Source: Phycisphaerae bacterium
GTDB lineage: Bacteria > Planctomycetota > Phycisphaerae > UBA1845 > Fen-1342
Assembly (NCBI GenBank): GCA_022842805.1
Contig: JALHOX010000092.1
Location: 1-12,152, forward strand
Direction of reading: 5' to 3'
DNA: 12,152 bases
This document shows, piece after piece, positions 6,140 through 11,077 of the stretch (the first letter of the stretch is position 1; each line of letters begins with the position of its first letter). The notes beneath the pieces were generated by a model. It did not search any database. It had not been told where the DNA came from and saw nothing but the letters and a program-made list of their open reading frames with translations. Made by a program: the position numbers and the translations under genes.

Positions 6140-8020
6140 GTGCTGAATTCAAATGGTATTGCGGGGCCGGAGCAGTCTCGGGAGAGCCTGGGCGGCTGGA
6201 GCATTCGCAAGCGCTTGTTGTTGTTGGGCGCGATCGCGCTGACGACGTGCGGCGTGGTGTTCGTCTCGGGCTATTTCGGCTTGCAGAAGCTGCAGGACGG
6301 GTCGCGGGCGATGCAGACCGCGGCGGACATGCTGCGCAATCATCTTGAATCGGACATGATGCACGACGCGATTCGCGGGGACGTGCTGGGCGCGCTGCTG
6401 GCTTCGACGGACGAGGAGCGTGCGGCGACGGAGGCCGATCTGGCGGAGCATTCGGGGAACATCCGCACGTATCTCTCGAACAATGAGAAGCTGGCTTCGA
6501 CGGCGGCGTTGCGCAAGGCGATCGGCGGGGCGAAGACGGAGCTGGAGAAGTACATCACTTCCGCCGAGTCGATCATTCGGGCGGCGAAGGGCGATGTGGC
6601 CGCGGCGCGCGGGCAGTTGCCGCTGTTTCAAGAGGCCTTTGGCCAGCTTGAGACGCAGATGGAGAGCGTGAGCGACGACATTCAGGCGGCGGTGGCGGTG
6701 GCCGAGCGGACCGCGGCCAAGCATGCGGAGCAGACGCGCAACACGCAGGTGGCGGTGGGCGGGCTGGGGCTGATTGCGCTGGTGATCTGCACGATGTGGA
6801 CGACGCGGCGGATCGTGCAGCCGATCAACGCGGTGGTGGACGCGGCGGCCCGGCTGGCGTCGGGCGATATCGAGCGTGATCCGCCGACGGCGCGGGATGT
6901 CGAGTTGCGGCAGCTTTGCGGCGCGATGGGGGCGGTTCAGCAGCGCGTTCGGGCGGTGCTGGGCGACGTGCGCCATCTGGCGGAGGCGGCCCGCGACGGA
7001 CGATTGGATGAGCGGCTGACCGGGACGGCGCCTCCGGGGGCGTATGGGGATCTGACGCGTGTTTTGAATGAGATGATGGATGCCTCGTCGCGGCCGTTGA
7101 CGGCGGGCGGGGCGGTGCTGGCCCGGATCGCGGCGCGCGATCTGACGGCGCGGATGGATCAAGATTTTCGCGGGGATCACGGGCGCATCGCGGAGAGCAT
7201 CAACACCGTGGCGGACACGCTGCGCGGGGCGATGCAGTCGGTGCGCGAGTCGGCGGTTCACTTCTCGGATAACGCCCGGGTGGTGAGCGAGGGGGCGACT
7301 TCGCTCTCGGAAGGGGCGCAGACGCAGTCGGCGAACGTGGAGGAGATGTCGGCCTCGATTCAGTCGCTCAGCCAGGTGATTCAGACGGTGGCGCAGAACG
7401 CCAAGTCGGCGAATGAGCTGGCGATGACCACCAGCAAGCGGGCCGAGGAGGGCGGCGCGGCGGTGACCAAGAACATTGAGGCGATGAAGCTGATCGACAA
7501 GAGCAGCGAGCAGATCGCGGAGATCATCAACGTCATCGGGGAGATCGCCGGGCAGACGAATCTGTTGGCGCTGAATGCGGCGATCGAGGCGGCGCGGGCC
7601 GGCGAGCACGGGATGGGCTTTGCGGTGGTGGCGGACGAAGTGCGCAAGCTGGCGGAGCGCAGCAGCGAGGCGGCCAAGCAGATCGCCAACCTGATCAAGG
7701 AATCGACGCAGCGCGTGAAGGACGGCGCGGCGCTGAGTCATCAGACCGGCGAGGCGCTGAAGACGATCGTGGAGGGGGCGGGGGCGACGGCCCGCAGCAT
7801 CGCCGAGATCGCCCAAGCGACGGAGGAGCAATCGCACGCGGCGCGTGAGGTGAGCACGTCGATCCAGGTGGTGGCGAGCGTGACGGAGAACAACGCGAGC
7901 GCGGCGGAAGAGATGTCGGGCTCGTCGGAAGAGCTGTCGCGACACGCGCAGCAATTGCTAAAGCTGGTGGGCACCTTCGAAGTCGGCAGCGGCGTCGCAA
8001 TTGCGACGGCTCAAGTCTGA
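6140..8020 (+). CDS. Transmembrane methyl-accepting chemotaxis protein with helical periplasmic domain and HAMP array
   Basis: Inner-membrane chemoreceptor of 626 residues, started by GTG. Membrane helix 1 is at about 24-45. The periplasmic part (about 46-203) is only some 155 residues and looks wholly helical, rich in Ala, Glu, Lys and Arg, as in four-helix-bundle (4HB_MCP-like) sensors. Membrane helix 2 is at about 204-220. Then come HAMP 1 (about 221-274, RRIVQPINAVVDAAARL), a second HAMP-like unit (about 276-320, GDLTRVLNEMM) and a third (about 324-372, ARDLTARMDQDF..GRIAESINTV). The signalling hairpin is about 375-612, with methylation motifs SANVEEMSAS (397-406) and ASAAEEMSGS (586-595). 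Coding DNA in the hairpin is almost identical to that of the preceding receptor, including a 62-base run. It ends without an NWETF-like motif. Ligand unknown. It follows the Cache receptor by 96 bases and probably shares its transcript. Confidence 0.95.
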   Translation: MLNSNGIAGPEQSRESLGGWSIRKRLLLLGAIALTTCGVVFVSGYFGLQKLQDGSRAMQTAADMLRNHLESDMMHDAIRGDVLGALLASTDEERAATEADLAEHSGNIRTYLSNNEKLASTAALRKAIGGAKTELEKYITSAESIIRAAKGDVAAARGQLPLFQEAFGQLETQMESVSDDIQAAVAVAERTAAKHAEQTRNTQVAVGGLGLIALVICTMWTTRRIVQPINAVVDAAARLASGDIERDPPTARDVELRQLCGAMGAVQQRVRAVLGDVRHLAEAARDGRLDERLTGTAPPGAYGDLTRVLNEMMDASSRPLTAGGAVLARIAARDLTARMDQDFRGDHGRIAESINTVADTLRGAMQSVRESAVHFSDNARVVSEGATSLSEGAQTQSANVEEMSASIQSLSQVIQTVAQNAKSANELAMTTSKRAEEGGAAVTKNIEAMKLIDKSSEQIAEIINVIGEIAGQTNLLALNAAIEAARAGEHGMGFAVVADEVRKLAERSSEAAKQIANLIKESTQRVKDGAALSHQTGEALKTIVEGAGATARSIAEIAQATEEQSHAAREVSTSIQVVASVTENNASAAEEMSGSSEELSRHAQQLLKLVGTFEVGSGVAIATAQV

Positions 8021-8127
8021 ATCCCGGAGCGCCCGATCTGTTTTGGAGAGTGAGCGGAGGCCGCCGCCGAGAGCGAGACGGCCGAATCTGAACGACGTCC
8101 GGAACTTATGGGCCGAGGAGCCAAGGA
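8021..8127. other. Spacer after the third receptor
   Basis: 107 bases without a gene. I see no terminator and no clear promoter. It ends in the Shine-Dalgarno of the small exported protein (GAGGAG 8115-8120). Confidence 0.45.
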
Positions 8128-8334
8128 ATGCGCACGGTGTTGAAGTCGAAGAAGAGTCTGAGCCTGGTCGCGCTGGCGGTCGGGATGTCGTTCGGTGCTG
8201 CCGGAAACTGCCTGCCGGACAATTTCTTCTCGGATTTGGTCGGCGGCCTGGTGACCGACTCGATTGGGTCGGTCGTTGGACAGGCGATCGACTCGATTCT
8301 GGCGGGCGCCATCGCCCCCGCAGAAGAGGCGTAG
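8128..8334 (+). CDS. Small exported protein of unknown function (68 residues)
   Basis: I do not recognise this protein. Support for translation: GAGGAG (8115-8120) lies 7 bases before ATG 8128, and residues 1-26 form a good signal peptide (positive RTVLKSKK, hydrophobic LSLVALAVGM, then small residues SFGAAG). The mature part would begin near NCLPDNFF and carry a single cysteine (Cys28). The rest (about 33-63) is a row of small and hydrophobic residues with regular glycines (G39, G40, G47, G51, G60), which could form one or two amphipathic or membrane-associated helices. The tail APAEEA is acidic. Cys28 is not in a good lipobox (AAGNC), so lipoprotein processing is doubtful. It lies 107 bases after a receptor and 173 before the outer-membrane protein gene on the same strand. 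It may act in the envelope, but no function can be assigned. Confidence 0.7.
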   Translation: MRTVLKSKKSLSLVALAVGMSFGAAGNCLPDNFFSDLVGGLVTDSIGSVVGQAIDSILAGAIAPAEEA

Positions 8335-8367
8335 TCGGCACCCTCGTCTGGCCCGCATGACGCCCTG

Positions 8368-8393
8368 CGAATCGAGTGCTTCCCACCGATTCG
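8368..8393. repeat. Inverted repeat CGAATCG / CGATTCG
   Basis: Perfect 7-bp arms (8368-8374 and 8387-8393) around a 12-base loop, in the spacer between the small exported protein and the outer-membrane protein gene. No T tract follows. It could be a weak attenuating hairpin or a regulator site. Confidence 0.35.
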
Positions 8394-8507
8394 ACGGTGT
8401 TGCGTCCGATCTTTCTGCGGGCCTGAACCTCTCCCGAACCACACCAGTCTCATCGCGCCGGGTTCGTCATCCGACCGCGCGGCTTCGGCGCAAGCCAAGA
8501 GCAAGCA

Positions 8508-9584
8508 ATGAATTCGCGAACCCCCTCGCCGGCGGCGTCCACACGTCTGCTGCTGCTGGCCGCACTGCTGGTCGGCGGTACATCGAGCGCCACGGCGATT
8601 GAGAAGATGCGTCCTTATCAGCATCCGACCTATTACAGCCAGCGGGCCACGAACACGCGCATTCCGGAGTCGTTCGACTTCGATGATTTCGTCATGCGGC
8701 TGGCGGCGGACGAGTCGGGCGGCGCGGCTGCGTCGCAGCCGGCGAGCGAAGCGCCCGTAATCGATGCGCCGCCGCAGGCGCTGCATGGCGGTGTGACGTA
8801 CTGGCTGTTCAGCGACTATGTCACGCGCGGCGTGAATCTTTCGGACTATGTGGGAGAGGGCGGGGAGACGCCGGTTCACCAACTGACGACCAGCCTCGAT
8901 TTCGACCTGGCGTCGGGGTTTGGGCTTGGGAACGAAGGCGATCTGGGCGTGCTGACGTTCTCGACGTTTTTCTCGTGGTATCCGCATTACGATCGCATCG
9001 CGACGGATGTGTCGTCGTTTCAGGAATACGATCTCAATCTGTCGTACAGCTACGAGTTCAAGCCGCTGGCGACGACGGCGACGATCGGCACGTCATTCTT
9101 CCTGTTTCCGGGGTTTAAGCAGACCGACAGCGTGGAGCTGCTGTTTCGCCTGGACCACAACGACGCTTGGATGTGGAAGTGGCTGTGGCCGGAGAATGAG
9201 GACGGGGTCTTCAATCCGTATCTCTCCTATGCGGCGGACATTGACTACTTCAACGGCGGCGCGTGGTTCGAGTTTGGCGTGAGCCACGATTTTCCGGTGA
9301 TCGAGAATCTGACGGTGACGCCGGCGCTGACGCTGGGGACGGACGTGCGATACCTGGATCGCGTGGTGGGGACGGGCGACGAAGGGAACATTCAGTTGGC
9401 GTATGCGCAGTATGCGCTGACGGTCGGCTATGACCTTTCGGCGGCGCTGGATCTGCCGGAATCGGCGGGGACTTGGGTGGTTTCCGGGTTCATCTATTTC
9501 AATCAGACGGTGGGTGGGTTGAAGCGGAAGGGGATCATCGACGACGAGCTGTTTGGAGGTGTTTCGATCGGGTGGTCGTTCTAG
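8508..9584 (+). CDS. Outer-membrane beta-barrel-like protein, function unknown
   Basis: 358 residues. Residues 1-30 are a signal peptide (Arg13, then LLLLAALLVGG, then SSATA with likely cleavage before IEKM). Residues 31-92 are a polar, alanine-rich lead that includes a stretch ESFDFDDFVMRLAADES. From about 95 (GGVTYWLFSDYVTRGVNLSDYV) to the end the protein shows alternating polar and hydrophobic residues, many aromatics and short turns, as in transmembrane beta strands. It ends in GVSIGWSF, and a C-terminal phenylalanine is the usual outer-membrane-protein signal. The DYVTRGV start of the barrel resembles the TorF-type putative porins, but I cannot confirm that family. Start ATG 8508 has only a weak upstream site (AAGAG 8497-8501); it is chosen because the signal peptide follows at once. 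It is embedded in the chemotaxis cluster, which may be chance or may mean it handles a solute sensed by the receptors. Confidence 0.8.
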   Translation: MNSRTPSPAASTRLLLLAALLVGGTSSATAIEKMRPYQHPTYYSQRATNTRIPESFDFDDFVMRLAADESGGAAASQPASEAPVIDAPPQALHGGVTYWLFSDYVTRGVNLSDYVGEGGETPVHQLTTSLDFDLASGFGLGNEGDLGVLTFSTFFSWYPHYDRIATDVSSFQEYDLNLSYSYEFKPLATTATIGTSFFLFPGFKQTDSVELLFRLDHNDAWMWKWLWPENEDGVFNPYLSYAADIDYFNGGAWFEFGVSHDFPVIENLTVTPALTLGTDVRYLDRVVGTGDEGNIQLAYAQYALTVGYDLSAALDLPESAGTWVVSGFIYFNQTVGGLKRKGIIDDELFGGVSIGWSF

Positions 9585-9739
9585 GGGAGTTGCGCGGACG
9601 GGCGCAGTGGGGGATTCGGGTGGTCGGTTGGCGAGGAGGCCGGCCGTGACTGGTAGTTCGAGTCGTCGGCCTGCGAGGCGTTAGCCGCTACGGCTTGCAG
9701 TTTGACCGGTTGGAAGCCGGTCCCACAGTTATGGAGCGG
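9585..9739. other. Convergent spacer between the barrel protein and the small minus-strand gene
   Basis: No gene seen. The two flanking genes face each other, so a two-way terminator would be expected, yet there is no T-tailed hairpin. The right part (9671-9722) holds two adjacent inverted repeats, listed separately. Confidence 0.5.
9671..9722. repeat. Two adjacent hairpins resembling a dispersed palindromic repeat
   Basis: CTGCGAGGCGT (9671-9681) pairs with ACGGCTTGCAG (9690-9700) over 11 positions with one mismatch and one G-T pair, loop 8. Three bases later GACCGG (9704-9709) pairs perfectly with CCGGTC (9717-9722), loop 7. The pair fills the gap between convergent genes. This could be a bidirectional stop or mRNA-end structure, or a copy of an intergenic repeat family; copies elsewhere in the genome would decide. 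Confidence 0.55.
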
Positions 9740-9922
9740 TTATTTGGTGCGGGCGGCGCGATAGAAGAAGCGGCCCTTGAAGTCGCGGGTGGAGACGAGT
9801 TTCTTTTGAGGAGCCGGGCGATCGAGGTTGGCACGGGCGTTGCAGGCGTCGCACGCCGTGGCGGTGCTGGTGAGCAGTAGTCCGATCATCATTGCCGACA
9901 AACCGAGACCGATTCGACGCAT
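9740..9922 (-). CDS. Small exported Cys-rich-start protein of unknown function (60 residues)
   Basis: I do not recognise this protein, but it is well supported as a gene. On the minus strand AGGAGG (9934-9929) lies 6 bases before ATG 9922, and a good promoter lies further upstream (9976-10005). Residues 1-23 form a signal peptide: MRRIGLG, hydrophobic LSAMMIGLLL, then TSTATA. Cleavage after ATA would expose an N-terminal CDAC, a CxxC pair (Cys24, Cys27), or Cys24 might be lipidated through a poor lipobox (ATAC). The rest (28-60) is polar and basic, with a C-terminal stretch DFKGRFFYRAARTK. It stands alone, convergent to the barrel gene and divergent from cheR. A CxxC in the envelope may bind a metal or take part in thiol chemistry; that is inference. 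The frame runs 31 residues further upstream to 10015, past the Shine-Dalgarno and through the promoter, so ATG 9922 is favoured. Confidence 0.75.
   Translation of the reverse strand: MRRIGLGLSAMMIGLLLTSTATACDACNARANLDRPAPQKKLVSTRDFKGRFFYRAARTK
9829..9844 (+). promoter_or_regulatory. Full match to the sigma-54 promoter consensus, directed toward cheR
   Basis: TGGCACG (9829-9835), four bases, TTGCA (9840-9844). This equals the known -24/-12 consensus TGGCACG-N4-TTGC(A/T), with GG and GC exactly 10 bases apart. It lies inside the small minus-strand gene, on the opposite strand, about 355 bases before cheR. Because it is within coding sequence it may be chance. If used, the transcript would run antisense to the first part of the small gene and into cheR-cheA. 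Confidence 0.4.
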
Positions 9923-9975
9923 GTTTCGCCTCCTGGTGACGTTGCATCGCGTTTTGCGGACGACTCTTTGACCCG

Positions 9976-10005
9976 ACCATAGCGCGAGCGGCGGCGGCGA
10001 GTCAA
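9976..10005 (-). promoter_or_regulatory. Housekeeping-type promoter of the small minus-strand gene
   Basis: On the minus strand TTGACT (10005-10000) and TATGGT (9981-9976) are separated by 18 bases. They match the sigma-70 consensus TTGACA/TATAAT at 5 and 4 of 6 positions. Transcription would start near 9969, leaving a leader of about 47 bases that contains the AGGAGG site. Confidence 0.6.
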
Positions 10006-10025
10006 CGTGATTCACAAAAGCCCCT

Positions 10026-10044
10026 GAAATCGGGCCCGAATTTC
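10026..10044. repeat. Near-perfect 19-base palindrome in the divergent spacer
   Basis: GAAATCGGGCCCGAATTTC: arms GAAAT and ATTTC around the perfect palindrome CGGGCCCG, with one extra A on the right side. It lies just upstream of the minus-strand promoter (9976-10005) and 157 bases before cheR, a natural position for an operator serving one or both genes. No regulator is identified. Confidence 0.4.
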
Positions 10045-10200
10045 GCCGTTTGCGGGCGGCGGATTTCGGTCCGGTCCGATTTGAAGTGCTGCGCTAAGCC
10101 GGTCGAAGAACACCGCGGGTGATGAAGTCGAGCGACGCCGCGCTTGCGTTATCGGCACTGCGGTGGGCGAACGACTTGCACCTGTGGAGAACGGACCGCC

Positions 10201-11073
10201 ATGGTGCAGTTGACCGCGCTATCGGAAGAGCAATTCGCCCGGTTTGCGAAGCTGGTTTACTCGCGGGCGGGCATTCACCTGCCGGCGGAGAAGCGCTCGC
10301 TGTTGAGCAATCGTCTGCGGCGACGCATGCGTGCGCTCCAACTCGATTCGTTTGATCAGTACTACGACATTCTGGCGGCGGCCTCGACGAGCGAGGAGGA
10401 GCTGCCGCACTTCTTGAACGTCGTCACGACCAACGAGACATATTTTTTCCGGAACACGCAGCTCTGGCGGATGTTCAGCGACAAGCTGCTGCCGGAGTTT
10501 GTGGCGAAGCACGGCAACAAGTCGAAGCGGCTTCGGATCTGGAGCGCCGCGAGCAGCAGCGGGGAAGAGGCGTACACGATCGCGCTGATTCTGCGAGAGA
10601 AGCTGCCGGACTTTCATAGCTGGCGGGTCGAGGTGATCGGATCGGACATCAGCCGCAACATGCTCGAGCGGGCTTCGAAGGGCATTTACAACGCGTACGC
10701 GTTGAGCAAGACGGATGCGGCGGTCAAGACGAAGTGGTTTACGAAAGACGGGGAGAACTTCCGGCTTGCGGACGAGGTTCGCAAGCTGGTGAAGTTCCAG
10801 TTTCACAACCTGCGCGATGCATTTCCGCAGCGTGATTTCGACCTCGTGCTGCTGCGCAACGTGTTGATGTACTTCGATACGCCCATGAAGAAGCTGGCCG
10901 TCACCAACACTGCCAACGCGGTGGGGGCGGGCGGCTACCTGTACATCGGCGATGTCGATCCGACGCGGACCTCCGCGGAGTTGATGGAGGCGATGAAGCT
11001 TCAGCCGCTGACGCCCGGTCTGTACCACCGGCCCGCCGCGCCCGCCGCGTCGGCCTTTGCGAAGAACGGATAA
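10201..11073 (+). CDS. cheR: CheR, chemoreceptor glutamate methyltransferase
   Basis: Uses S-adenosylmethionine to methylate glutamates of receptor hairpins, the adaptation step of chemotaxis; cytoplasmic. The protein has 290 residues, the size of simple CheR proteins without TPR repeats. The N-terminal helical domain (about 6-70) contains FARFAKLVYSRAGIHLPAEKRSLL and the basic stretch NRLRRRMRAL. The catalytic domain carries TTNETYFFR (76-84), the SAM loop IWSAASSSGEEAY (113-125), SDI (148-150), LLRNVLMYFD (217-226) and GGYLYIGDVDP (244-254). Two variants are notable: the SAM loop has AASSSGEEA where AGCSTGEEP is usual, and GDVDP stands where GHSES is usual. ATG 10201 follows GGAGA (10186-10190) with a 10-base gap. 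An upstream in-frame start at 10144 is less likely. It is only 4 bases from cheA, so the two are co-translated. None of the three receptors here ends in a CheR-binding pentapeptide. Confidence 0.96.
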   Translation: MVQLTALSEEQFARFAKLVYSRAGIHLPAEKRSLLSNRLRRRMRALQLDSFDQYYDILAAASTSEEELPHFLNVVTTNETYFFRNTQLWRMFSDKLLPEFVAKHGNKSKRLRIWSAASSSGEEAYTIALILREKLPDFHSWRVEVIGSDISRNMLERASKGIYNAYALSKTDAAVKTKWFTKDGENFRLADEVRKLVKFQFHNLRDAFPQRDFDLVLLRNVLMYFDTPMKKLAVTNTANAVGAGGYLYIGDVDPTRTSAELMEAMKLQPLTPGLYHRPAAPAASAFAKNG

Positions 11074-11077
11074 GACC

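Noticed and set aside
6149..7954. Long minus-strand open frame of 601 residues opposite the third receptor
   Set aside because: Antisense shadow. Its likeness to the other two shadows comes from the repeated receptor hairpin on the + strand, not from a gene family.
8106..8987. Minus-strand open frame of 293 residues over the small exported protein and the start of the barrel gene
   Set aside because: Arg-rich composition, no signal or motif. The + strand has two signal peptides and a Shine-Dalgarno here.
9695..9880. + strand open frame of 61 residues opposite the small minus-strand gene
   Set aside because: No Shine-Dalgarno or signal. The minus frame has promoter, AGGAGG and a signal peptide.
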